5,855 nt of DNA from an uncultured Cryomorphaceae bacterium (GTDB lineage: Bacteria; Bacteroidota; Bacteroidia; Flavobacteriales; Schleiferiaceae): assembly GCA_913049755.1 (NCBI GenBank), contig CAJWXO010000072.1, forward strand, positions 1 to 5,855, given 5' to 3'. The notes under the pieces were generated by a model that was given only the letters and a program-made list of their open reading frames with translations, searched no databases and was not told where the DNA came from. Shown here one piece after another: positions 1-5,855 of the stretch. Made by a program: the position numbers and the translations under genes. Numbering within the stretch: the first letter of the stretch is position 1; each line of letters opens with the position of its first letter.

Positions 1-345
1 TGGCCAGAAATGGAGCGTCAAATTAGAATAAAGGGAAAAGTGAAAAAAATATCAAGAATTGATAGTGAAAAATACTTTTTGTCACGGCCTAAATTATCTC
101 AACTTGGAGCATTATCGTCTAATCAGTCTGAAAGAATAAAGTCCCGAACAGATTTAGAATTAAAATTTGATTTATTTAAATCTAAGTCGATGGCAGACTA
201 TGATTGCCCTGATGATTGGGGTGGTTATTGTTTATCATTTGAAAAAATCGAATTCTGGCAGGGTAGAAGAAGTAGGATGCATGATAGATTAGTTTTTGAG
301 ATAAAATCAAATTCAGAATGGAGTTCATTTCGAGTTCAACCATAA
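1..345 (+). CDS. pdxH: Pyridoxamine 5'-phosphate oxidase, C-terminal part (5' end outside window)
   Basis: This is the last ~114 codons of a gene that begins left of the window; the frame is already open at base 1, so the ATG at base 10 is internal. The enzyme is a cytosolic FMN-dependent oxidase that converts pyridoxine or pyridoxamine 5'-phosphate to pyridoxal 5'-phosphate (PLP). The visible part follows the family pattern: an ERQIRIKGKV segment, then YFLSRPKLSQLGA with the SRPxxSQ core, then WGGY, then FEKIEFWQG, and the C-terminal R-M-H-D-R motif at 274-288. In known PdxH enzymes the Arg and His of the equivalent RLHDR motif contact PLP. The protein ends in FRVQP, close to the usual RLxP ending. 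About half of a ~215-residue protein is missing only because of the window edge. The stop lies 4 bases before the next gene, so the two are probably cotranscribed. The family assignment is firm; the state of the missing half is unknown. Confidence 0.93.
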   Translation, partial: WPEMERQIRIKGKVKKISRIDSEKYFLSRPKLSQLGALSSNQSERIKSRTDLELKFDLFKSKSMADYDCPDDWGGYCLSFEKIEFWQGRRSRMHDRLVFEIKSNSEWSSFRVQP

Positions 346-349
346 GATT

Positions 350-1363
350 ATGAAAAAAGAAGTGAGGTTTGTTGTTATTGGCTGCGGCAGAATTGGTAAG
401 CGTCATATTGAGATGATTAAGGCGACAGAAGGAGCTAGGCTCATGGCTACTTGTGATATAAAAAGTATTGAGGATTTAGGTGTCTCCAATGACTGTGATC
501 ATTATCTAGATTCAGAATCTCTCTTTAAAGAGGTAAAAGATATTGATGTAGTAGCTATCGCAACCCCGAATGGGCTTCATGCAGAACACGCTCTTGAGTC
601 CATTAAATATGGAGCGCACCCGATAATAGAGAAACCAATGTCTTTGAAGAGTGCTGATGCAGAGAATGTTTTGCATGAGGCACTGCAAAAAGGTCGATTC
701 GTTTTTGGTGTTATGCAAAATCGATATTCGCCGCCTTCTAAATGGTTGAAAGAGATAATTTCCTCTAAGAAACTTGGAGACATCTATATGGTTCATGTTG
801 ATTGCTTTTGGAATCGAGATGACAGATATTATAAGAATGGTGACTGGCACGGTTCAAAAAAGCTTGATGGTGGAACATTATTTACACAATTCTCTCATTT
901 TATTGATATACTTTACTGGGTTTTCGGAGATATACATCCAACACATGTGGATGTTAATAATTTCAATCATAAAGAATCCATTGATTTTGAAGACTCAGGT
1001 ATGGTTCATTTTGATCTAGCCAGAGGAGGGAAGGGTTCCTTAAATTACTCTACAAGCGTTTGGGATAGCAATTTAGAGAGTTCTTTAACAGTGATTGGGG
1101 AAAGTGGCTCAATAAAAATTGCTGGTCAGTACATGAATGAAGTCGTGCACTGTAATATTAAGAATTATACCATGCCAGTATTAAAGGCTAGCAACCCGCC
1201 AAATAATTATGGAGATTATAAAGGTTCTGCAGCAAATCACATATATGTCTATGAAAATGTAATGTCGGTTTTAGCTGGGGATTCTCCGATTACGACAAAT
1301 GCATTAGAGGGTTTAAAAGTCGTTGATATTATCGAAAGGATTTATCAAATGTCTGAAGGATAG
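350..1363 (+). CDS. Gfo/Idh/MocA-family NAD(P)-dependent oxidoreductase, UDP-amino-sugar-uronate dehydrogenase-like
   Basis: A complete 337-residue protein with an N-terminal Rossmann fold: a beta strand leading into G11-x-G13-x-x-G16, and an acidic D36 at the end of the second strand, where NAD-preferring enzymes bind the ribose. The family's catalytic EKP motif is at 94-96 (K95). The C-terminal substrate domain starts near residue 125 and carries LDGGTLF (172-178) followed by QFSHFID (180-186), with H183 in the usual catalytic histidine position. The block CFWNRDDRYY (152-161) and the segment around SVWDSNLESS recall, from memory, WbpB/WlbA-like dehydrogenases that oxidise C3 of UDP-GlcNAcA during O-antigen synthesis. 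That substrate is inference: the superfamily is broad and no partner aminotransferase or acetyltransferase is visible. The ATG at 350 is the natural start, 4 bases after the pdxH stop. Transcription probably ends at the hairpin about 40 bases downstream. No signal peptide or membrane segment is seen; it should be cytosolic. Confidence 0.85.
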   Translation: MKKEVRFVVIGCGRIGKRHIEMIKATEGARLMATCDIKSIEDLGVSNDCDHYLDSESLFKEVKDIDVVAIATPNGLHAEHALESIKYGAHPIIEKPMSLKSADAENVLHEALQKGRFVFGVMQNRYSPPSKWLKEIISSKKLGDIYMVHVDCFWNRDDRYYKNGDWHGSKKLDGGTLFTQFSHFIDILYWVFGDIHPTHVDVNNFNHKESIDFEDSGMVHFDLARGGKGSLNYSTSVWDSNLESSLTVIGESGSIKIAGQYMNEVVHCNIKNYTMPVLKASNPPNNYGDYKGSAANHIYVYENVMSVLAGDSPITTNALEGLKVVDIIERIYQMSEG

Positions 1364-1402
1364 AATGAGACTTTAGATTTTATTTATAAAAGTAATGCGC
1401 AT

Positions 1403-1434
1403 AAAAAAGTCGCTTCTTTCGAAGCGACTTTTTT
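1403..1434. terminator. Bidirectional intrinsic terminator between convergent genes
   Basis: A perfect 14-bp inverted repeat (AAAAAAGTCGCTTC at 1403-1416 and its complement at 1421-1434) encloses a 4-base loop, TTTC. The stem has a GC-containing core flanked by an A-run on the left and a T-run on the right, so either transcript ends in a hairpin followed by U residues. It lies between the end of the oxidoreductase gene (1363) and the end of the HU gene (1456) and can serve both. It is the only strong hairpin I noticed in the window. Confidence 0.93.
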
Positions 1435-1455
1435 GTTTAGGTGATATTTGGCTAA

Positions 1456-1725
1456 TTAAAGCTTACCGCTTAATTCAGCGCCAGCTTTAAATTTAGCTAC
1501 GTTTTTAGCAGCAATCTGAATAGTCTTTCCAGTTTGAGGATTACGTCCTTCGCGTGCATTTCTTCTTGAAACGCTAAAAGTTCCGAATCCGACTAAAGAA
1601 ACTTTGTCTCCTCCAGCCAAAGCCTTCCCTACAGAGTTAGTAAAAGAGTCTAGAGCAGCCTTAGCTTGAGATTTAGAGATGCCAGCATCAGAAGCTAGTG
1701 CATCGATTAGTTGTGCCTTGTTCAT
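1456..1725 (-). CDS. HU-family nucleoid DNA-binding protein
   Basis: A complete 89-residue protein, close to the usual ~90 residues of HU. HU dimers bind and bend DNA with little sequence preference and help to organise the nucleoid. The N-terminal helical part (MNKAQLIDALASDAGISKSQAK) forms the dimer core. VGFGTF (45-50) marks the turn into the beta sheet. The DNA-binding arm carries R54-R55, R58 and the tip GRNPQTG (60-66), where P63 is the intercalating proline of the family. The C-terminus (KNVAKFKAGAELSGKL) is the standard closing helix. The ATG at 1723-1725 is the natural start and gives the standard N-terminus. The gene follows fmt by 71 bases, in which there is a good promoter match, so it is probably expressed strongly on its own as well as by readthrough. 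The hairpin at 1403-1434 ends the transcript. The family is certain; whether it is the main HU or one of several paralogues cannot be told here. Confidence 0.96.
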   Translation of the reverse strand: MNKAQLIDALASDAGISKSQAKAALDSFTNSVGKALAGGDKVSLVGFGTFSVSRRNAREGRNPQTGKTIQIAAKNVAKFKAGAELSGKL

Positions 1726-1762
1726 TGTTAAATGATTTAAGATTAATTGTTTTGGTCTTTAA

Positions 1763-1793
1763 CAAATATACACGAATACCTAACCTACGCAAG
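1763..1793 (-). promoter_or_regulatory. Bacteroidota-type sigma-A promoter for the HU gene
   Basis: On the minus strand the sequence TATATTTG (1763-1770) is an exact match to the Bacteroidota -7 consensus TAnnTTTG. A CTTG (1790-1793), which supplies the TTG of the -33 element, lies 19 bases upstream, the expected spacing. Transcription would then start near 1756-1758, giving a leader of roughly 30 bases before the ATG at 1725. The -33 box slightly precedes the fmt stop codon (1797-1799) in the direction of reading, so the promoter fills the fmt-HU gap. This is a sequence match only, without experimental support. Confidence 0.7.
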
Positions 1794-1796
1794 GGT

Positions 1797-2765
1797 TCAC
1801 GCTATTTTCTTCCCATTAATTTCAAAAACACCCCTTTCTCGGAATCCTTTGACAAATTCAAAAGTGTCCATTCGACGCTTACCAGGCCATTGTACCGCGC
1901 CTATTTTTAAGGCTCTGTCAACTTGAGTAATAATAATTTCTTTATCTGAAATTATCAGTTTAACATGATCACTATAAAATTCTGATTCATAGTTATTTAT
2001 AACTTCTGATTTAAAGAGTTTAATTCTTCCATTATTGCCATTTATCATAGGAATACTGGCTCCCGGGAATGCATCGCAGGCCCGAATTCTATTATGGATG
2101 TCATTTAGATTGTTTAACAATTCAAGATGACTAAATTCAGAAAATATTTTTGGTGCTTTTTTTTCAATTCCTTCGGTTTTTTGCTCAATTCTAATATTTT
2201 TTTCTCCAGAAATTGTAAAAATTGTGTCTAATGCGAGAGATGCTCCCGCAATTTTAAGCCTATTATACAATGACGAAACACTTTCATTCTCACCTATTTT
2301 TACCTTGAGCTGCAATATTACGTCCCCGGAGTCGATGACGTCATTAATAAAGAAGGATGTCACGCCGGTTGACAATTCTCCATTTGCGATGACCCATTGG
2401 ATTGGCGCTGCGCCTCTGTAGGCGGGAAGAAGAGAGGCATGAATATTAAATGTTCCTGATTTCGGAATTGACCATACATTTTTTGGTAACTTTCTAAATG
2501 CCACAACCACAAATACTTCAGCATTCCACACTTTTAAAACTTTAATAAAATCATCATTTTCAAGATCAAGAGGTTGAGATAAGGGTATATTATGTTCTGC
2601 TGCAAAAGCGGCGACCTCTGATTGTTTTCTTTGCAGTCCTCTTCCTGACTCACGGTCAGGTGCACTTACAACTCCTTTAATATTGACCTTAGGGTCATCG
2701 TTTAGGCGCGATAGACTTTCCCTTGCAAACTCTGGGGTTCCAAAAAAGACAATTGATGTTTTCAT
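1797..2765 (-). CDS. fmt: Methionyl-tRNA formyltransferase
   Basis: A complete 322-residue protein, typical of the family's ~310-320. Fmt transfers a formyl group from 10-formyltetrahydrofolate to methionine on initiator tRNA, which is needed for normal translation initiation. The N-terminal formyltransferase fold opens with IVFFGTPEFA (5-14). The folate and catalytic site is clear: N107 and H109 in FNIHASLLPAYRGAAPI, and D145 in the IDSGDVI motif, matching the Asn-His-Asp triad of this superfamily. APKIFSEFS, near residue 210, leads into the C-terminal OB-fold domain that grips tRNA, ending with QWPGKRRMDTFEFVKGFR. No key residue is missing. The ATG overlaps the recQ stop as ATGA (2762-2765), so translation of the two is probably coupled. 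No promoter is needed inside the operon and I see none immediately upstream. Identification is secure. Confidence 0.97.
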   Translation of the reverse strand: MKTSIVFFGTPEFARESLSRLNDDPKVNIKGVVSAPDRESGRGLQRKQSEVAAFAAEHNIPLSQPLDLENDDFIKVLKVWNAEVFVVVAFRKLPKNVWSIPKSGTFNIHASLLPAYRGAAPIQWVIANGELSTGVTSFFINDVIDSGDVILQLKVKIGENESVSSLYNRLKIAGASLALDTIFTISGEKNIRIEQKTEGIEKKAPKIFSEFSHLELLNNLNDIHNRIRACDAFPGASIPMINGNNGRIKLFKSEVINNYESEFYSDHVKLIISDKEIIITQVDRALKIGAVQWPGKRRMDTFEFVKGFRERGVFEINGKKIA

Positions 2766-4654
2766 AATAGATAATATTCTCCTTTATTTGAACTTGACCA
2801 CAAATTACGTTCAACACCAGAAACAAGTGCTTTATCTATTACATCATTCGGTAGGTTTAAGGATTTTGATATCTCCTGAACACTCAAAGCCTTTTTACTA
2901 ATTAATATAAAAATACTTTTTTGAATATTTCTCTCGGAGGATGGATCCCCATGGGTACATGTGGAGCAATTATTGCATCTAAAATCACCTATTTCTTCTC
3001 CAAAATATAATAGCATATCGGAAAAAAGACAGCTTTGAGAGGATACTAAATCCACAACAGAAGCTATTTTATTTCTTTTTGATAAGTTTTGATTTTCAAT
3101 TTTTGACATTGGGATAGATAAATGACCCTCAGATTCTCTTGGGTGCAGCCACTCTAGAACCATTTTTGAATCCATTTCAATCCAATCTAAAATACCATGT
3201 TCTGAGAGCATATTGAGCCCTTCATGTGTTTCTGCTAGTGATGTTTTGGACCAATAAGAAAGGGATTTTAATGAAAATTGGGCCCACTGATTATTTGCTT
3301 TTGGTATATTTCGAGATAACGAATAGGCTATGTTTTCATAAGATTTCATATTGTCTAGTTTCTCTACTAATAAAGATCCTGAGTAGTTCAGTCTCACTTC
3401 TGGTTTTGATCTGTAGTTGTCGTGAAGAAGAAACATCCCTTCTCTAACTAGAATTCTGATCGCATTATCAACTTTTTGCTTGCTTTGTTCTAGTTTTCGA
3501 GATATCTCCAATAAATTGATTGATTGCCTCTCGTTTTGACCATCACCAACAGCTATTTGTCCTACACTGGCTATTTTATGGTATACATCTCGCAAGTCTG
3601 ACCATGAAATTTCATTCCCCTTTGATCTTTTTTCATAGGCTTTTATATTCTTTGACTCTATCAGGAGGTATGAGGATGCCTTCTCTCCATCTCGCCCTGC
3701 TCTGCCAATTTCCTGATAGTAAGACTCTATACTATTAGGTATTTCAATATGAAATACTTGCCTAACATTGGGTTCATCAACGCCCATGCCAAAGGCAGTT
3801 GTAGCAATCATGCATCCGGAATCCCCAGCTGACCATTCGGAATAATTTTTTGATCGCATATCCGCTGAAAGCCCTCCATGATAGGGGAGCGATTTAATTC
3901 CAATATCTTTTAACTTATTAACCCACAATGTAGTTTGACTTCTTGTTCTGCAGTATATAATTTGCTTACCTCTATCCGGCTCTATTAGTTTTTTTAAAAT
4001 TTTTTCTTTGGATCCAACTTTAAAAATATTAGCTGAGATATTTGATCGATAAAAGCTTGATTTGAAAATATTAGCATTTTCAAGGGATAAGATTGTTTTT
4101 AAATCAGATAACACATAAGGAGTGGCAGATGCTGTTAAAGCAATAATCGGAGTTTCTGGCAATAGCTTTTTCAAAATACCAAGTTTTGCGTAGCTAGGTC
4201 TGAAGTCATGCCCCCACTGACTAGCGCAATGTGCCTCATCAATAGCTATAAAACTAATCGGTAGATATTTTAATCGACTTAAAAACTTTTGACTGATAGC
4301 TCTTTCCGGTGAGATATAAATAAAGTGATATTCTCCATTAATTGCATTATCTAAAATACTATCCCATGATTTGAGATCATAATCTCCAGCAAGAGAAATA
4401 GCCGAAAGACCAATTTTATTTAAACGATTTACTTGATCTGTGATTAGTGATATGAGTGGAGACACAACTACAGTTAGTCCATTTAAGGAAAGTCCCGGAA
4501 TTTGATAGCACAAAGACTTACCGCCTCCTGTTGGTAATAATGCTATTGTATCATTTCTTTCGAGGAGACTATTGATTACAATCTCTTGATTTGGAAGAAA
4601 ATTGTCATAACCCCAAACTTCTTTTAGAATACTTCGAGAATTATCTGTCTCCAC
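2762..4654 (-). CDS. recQ: RecQ-family ATP-dependent DNA helicase with C-terminal zinc module
   Basis: A superfamily 2 3'-5' DNA helicase of recombination and repair. Numbering here starts from the GTG at 4654 (630 residues). Motifs in order: motif 0 FLPNQ (19-23), Walker A LLPTGGGKS (39-47, K46), DEAH (139-142), TASAT (174-178), FGMGVDEP (288-295) and motif VI QEIGRAGRDG (314-323). The four-cysteine zinc site (C543, C561, C564, C567; spacing 17/2/2) lies near the end, about 220 residues after the helicase core, not directly behind it as in E. coli RecQ. Between them are winged-helix-like segments, and a short one follows the zinc site. There is no HRDC domain. I recall this layout from other Bacteroidota RecQ proteins. 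Two usually conserved residues differ: L20 replaces Arg in motif 0, and E294 replaces Lys in motif V. There is no ATG start. The GTG gives a family-like N-terminus and a 14-base overlap with the ATPase gene; a TTG at 4690 would add 12 residues and a 50-base overlap. The 3' end overlaps fmt by 4 bases. Confidence 0.94.
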   Translation of the reverse strand: METDNSRSILKEVWGYDNFLPNQEIVINSLLERNDTIALLPTGGGKSLCYQIPGLSLNGLTVVVSPLISLITDQVNRLNKIGLSAISLAGDYDLKSWDSILDNAINGEYHFIYISPERAISQKFLSRLKYLPISFIAIDEAHCASQWGHDFRPSYAKLGILKKLLPETPIIALTASATPYVLSDLKTILSLENANIFKSSFYRSNISANIFKVGSKEKILKKLIEPDRGKQIIYCRTRSQTTLWVNKLKDIGIKSLPYHGGLSADMRSKNYSEWSAGDSGCMIATTAFGMGVDEPNVRQVFHIEIPNSIESYYQEIGRAGRDGEKASSYLLIESKNIKAYEKRSKGNEISWSDLRDVYHKIASVGQIAVGDGQNERQSINLLEISRKLEQSKQKVDNAIRILVREGMFLLHDNYRSKPEVRLNYSGSLLVEKLDNMKSYENIAYSLSRNIPKANNQWAQFSLKSLSYWSKTSLAETHEGLNMLSEHGILDWIEMDSKMVLEWLHPRESEGHLSIPMSKIENQNLSKRNKIASVVDLVSSQSCLFSDMLLYFGEEIGDFRCNNCSTCTHGDPSSERNIQKSIFILISKKALSVQEISKSLNLPNDVIDKALVSGVERNLWSSSNKGEYYLL

Positions 4655-5180
4655 TAATTTCTTGAATAATAAAATTAACCCTTTCTTCAATTGTGCATTT
4701 TGGGACCTCTATTAAATGATAGCCATACCTATCATATGTTTCCCGTACTGATTTATCAACCAATTCGCATGGGCTAAAAGGTTCCCATCTTCCATCATCC
4801 TGCTTGTATATCTCTTCCCATGGAGGAAATATAAAAATCTTATTGTATCTATATCCCGCTGGGTTCATAGCCACCTCTGCTTCTTTGTTTCCTGCATCTA
4901 TGTATGCAAGTACATCAATTACTGATCTGTCATAAAAAACAGGGCCATCCATTGATTCTGCTTCAGTGTGCTGTTGAGTTCTCAGCTCCCAAATAGCTTT
5001 TGAAAAAGTGATTAGATTTCGCCATGGATCTTCTCCTCCAGTTCCGTATCCGGTTTTGTCCCAATACTCTCTTGAAACTTCTTTCATAACAGGGTAACCA
5101 ATTTCCTCTAGAGCATTTACAGTCGAGCTTTTACCAGTCCCCGGAGCTCCAGTGAGAACTATTCGACTCAAGTCAGTCAT
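4641..5180 (-). CDS. P-loop ATPase, AAA_28-like, function unknown
   Basis: A 179-residue soluble protein that looks like the small NTP-binding proteins of the AAA_28 family (related to the kinase part of NadR and to nucleoside/nucleotide kinases). Numbered from the ATG at 5180, the Walker A loop GAPGTGKS is at 11-18 (K17). VFYDRSVIDVLAY (80-92) has the Asp-Arg pair typical of these kinase-like folds. FPPWEEIYKQDDGRWEPF (117-134) looks like the lid segment that closes over the nucleotide, and is the family's most recognisable block. A kinase reaction is plausible but the substrate is not evident. An ATG nine codons upstream, at 5207, would give 188 residues, but it shares bases with the ATG of the divergent gene. 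The shorter start places the P-loop the usual few residues from the N-terminus, so it is preferred. The 3' end overlaps recQ, suggesting one operon with recQ and fmt. Family placement is from remembered motifs; the function is not known. Confidence 0.85.
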   Translation of the reverse strand: MTDLSRIVLTGAPGTGKSSTVNALEEIGYPVMKEVSREYWDKTGYGTGGEDPWRNLITFSKAIWELRTQQHTEAESMDGPVFYDRSVIDVLAYIDAGNKEAEVAMNPAGYRYNKIFIFPPWEEIYKQDDGRWEPFSPCELVDKSVRETYDRYGYHLIEVPKCTIEERVNFIIQEISGDR

Positions 5181-5187
5181 ATCTTTG
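5180..5187 (+). promoter_or_regulatory. Possible -7 promoter element for the DUF493 gene
   Basis: TATCTTTG on the plus strand matches the Bacteroidota -7 consensus TAnnTTTG exactly and ends 18 bases before the ATG at 5206, leaving room for a very short leader. No TTTG or TTG is found at the expected -33 position near 5157-5160, so the match is only half complete. It begins at the base where the preferred start of the divergent ATPase gene lies. An exact eight-base match with two free positions can arise by chance in AT-rich DNA. Confidence 0.4.
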
Positions 5188-5205
5188 TTTAATAGAGAAC
5201 TTGTC

Positions 5206-5472
5206 ATGAAAAAATCAAATTTTAAGAAACTTTTAGATGAAAATTACAGCTGGCCATGTCTTTATATGTTTAAGTTTATTTGCCCCGCTAAAAATGAGAA
5301 CATTGCTCATTTAGAGAGTTTATTTAATTCTGATTCATCTGAGGTTATTATTAGACAGTCTGCTAAAGGTAATTTTGTAAGTGTTACGGCTAAGGAAATG
5401 ATGTTGTCTCCTGAAAAAGTTATAGAACGATACAAAGAAGTTGAATCAATCCCTGGTTTACTTTCCCTGTAG
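5206..5472 (+). CDS. DUF493 family protein (YbeD-like)
   Basis: A complete 88-residue protein. It resembles flavobacterial DUF493 proteins as I remember them: a short helical N-terminus, a Trp-Pro followed by Y-x-F-K-F-I (YSWPCLYMFKFICPAKNEN), then an acidic helix (HLESLF), a central strand with RQSAKGNFVSVTAKEMM, and a final helix and strand (VIERYKEVESIPGLLSL). This fits the small ferredoxin-like alpha/beta fold of the YbeD/DUF493 family, whose members bind no known cofactor; the E. coli relative YbeD sits near lipoate genes, but its role is unresolved. The open frame runs back to a GTG at 5152, inside the opposing ATPase gene; the ATG at 5206 gives the family-sized protein and is chosen. 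The 3' end overlaps the opposing clpC gene by 15 bases, with no terminator hairpin visible. Probably cytosolic; function unknown. Confidence 0.85.
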   Translation: MKKSNFKKLLDENYSWPCLYMFKFICPAKNENIAHLESLFNSDSSEVIIRQSAKGNFVSVTAKEMMLSPEKVIERYKEVESIPGLLSL

Positions 5473-5855
5473 ATCTTCAGTTTTTGATTCCTTCTGCTTA
5501 ACAATTTTTAAAATCAATTTCTTTGAGTCTTTTTTAGCATCAAATTTAATTGTATCTCCAGCGCTAGCTTTTCCAGCCACAATCTCTTCGGCAAGAGGGT
5601 CTTCAATAAACTTTTGAATTGATCGCGCTAAAGGTCTCGCTCCATATTTTGGATCATAGCCTTTAGACCCAATAAAAGCAATAGCTTTTTCGCTAATTTT
5701 AACATTAAAGCCCATTGTTAGCATTCGATCAACTAAAATTTTTGATTCAATTTTTACGATTATATCAATATTTTCTTTTGAAAGAGTGTTGAATATCACA
5801 ACATCATCAATTCTATTTAAAAACTCAGGTGCAAATGCTTTATTCAATGCACTTT
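5458..5855 (-). CDS. clpC: ClpC/ClpB-type AAA+ unfoldase, C-terminal end (5' end outside window)
   Basis: The last 131 codons of a gene that enters from the right edge. The TTG at 5847 is an internal leucine codon, not a start. The visible part belongs to the second AAA+ module of an Hsp100 protein. APEFLNRIDD near the start contains the arginine finger (FLNR), which completes the ATP site of the neighbouring subunit. GYDPKYGARPLARSIQKFIE is the sensor-2 region with the conserved GAR-PL. Then come PLAEEIV and a short tail (GDTIKFDA, then lysine-rich KKDSKKLILKIVKQKE) ending in LQGK. ClpC-type proteins unfold substrates and feed them to ClpP; ClpB-type proteins disaggregate. ClpC is favoured because in Bacteroidota it usually has this kind of ending, but the loop that would bind ClpP and the N-terminal and middle domains lie outside the window. 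The stop overlaps the end of the DUF493 gene. Confidence 0.87.
   Translation of the reverse strand, partial: SALNKAFAPEFLNRIDDVVIFNTLSKENIDIIVKIESKILVDRMLTMGFNVKISEKAIAFIGSKGYDPKYGARPLARSIQKFIEDPLAEEIVAGKASAGDTIKFDAKKDSKKLILKIVKQKESKTEDLQGK

Noticed and set aside
512..850. Open frame on the minus strand inside the oxidoreductase gene
   Set aside because: It lies entirely within a clear, well-conserved gene on the other strand and its translation resembles no family.
3226..3738. Two open frames on the plus strand inside recQ
   Set aside because: Both are opposite-strand frames of a helicase with intact motifs; their hydrophobic, repetitive-looking translations are typical of reverse-strand noise.
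4655..4690. Hydrophobic N-terminus of the longest recQ frame as a signal or membrane segment
   Set aside because: It exists only if the TTG start is used, is too short and is broken up by lysines; a DNA helicase is cytosolic.
5152..5205. Longer N-terminus for the DUF493 protein, starting at a GTG
   Set aside because: The extra 18 residues are the reverse strand of the ATPase P-loop region and do not look like family sequence; the ATG at 5206 gives a normal-length protein.
5216..5224. TAAAATTTG on the minus strand as a promoter for the ATPase operon
   Set aside because: It has one base too many between TA and TTTG, and no TTG lies at the -33 distance; too weak to list as a feature.
5307..5504. 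Minus-strand open frame spanning DUF493 and the end of clpC
   Set aside because: It is the antisense of the DUF493 gene and has no recognisable content.
1..5855. Mobile element, CRISPR array, tRNA/rRNA or defence cassette
   Set aside because: No repeat-spacer pattern, transposase or integrase motif, terminal inverted repeats or tRNA-like cloverleaf was seen; coding is almost continuous with housekeeping genes.

Overview
The window is an ordinary-looking stretch of chromosome from an AT-rich member of the Bacteroidota, most likely the Flavobacteriales. Three things point there. The RecQ has a zinc-binding module moved to its C-terminus, as I recall from Bacteroidota relatives. The upstream elements match the Bacteroidota sigma-A signature TAnnTTTG. 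No gene shows a clear Shine-Dalgarno sequence. The gene set (a DUF493-type protein, an AAA_28-type ATPase, recQ, fmt and an HU gene) also resembles neighbourhoods I remember from flavobacteria, but that is memory and not a search.

Layout. The left part (1-1363, plus strand) holds the 3' half of pdxH, followed after 4 bases by a Gfo/Idh/MocA-family oxidoreductase whose residues resemble bacterial UDP-amino-sugar-uronate dehydrogenases. A perfect 14-bp hairpin with flanking A and T tracts (1403-1434) separates this pair from a convergent minus-strand block. Read in its own direction, that block is AAA_28-like ATPase, recQ, fmt, then an HU gene. The first three overlap end to end by 14 and 4 bases, so they look like one operon. 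The HU gene lies 71 bases further on and has its own good Bacteroidota promoter match. Upstream of the ATPase and divergent from it is a small DUF493 gene on the plus strand. It converges on, and overlaps by 15 bases, the 3' end of a clpC-type AAA+ unfoldase gene that runs off the right edge.

How the genes fit together. They are mostly housekeeping: vitamin B6 cofactor synthesis (pdxH), initiator-tRNA formylation (fmt), DNA repair (recQ), nucleoid structure (HU) and protein quality control (clpC). The P-loop ATPase and the DUF493 protein have no firm function. I found no transposase, integrase, CRISPR array, tRNA, rRNA or defence cassette, and no intergenic stretch longer than about 100 bases. 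I see no convincing undescribed system. The points most worth checking are the substituted motif residues in RecQ, the almost coincident divergent start codons near 5206, and the oxidoreductase that sits next to pdxH without any sugar-pathway genes in the window.
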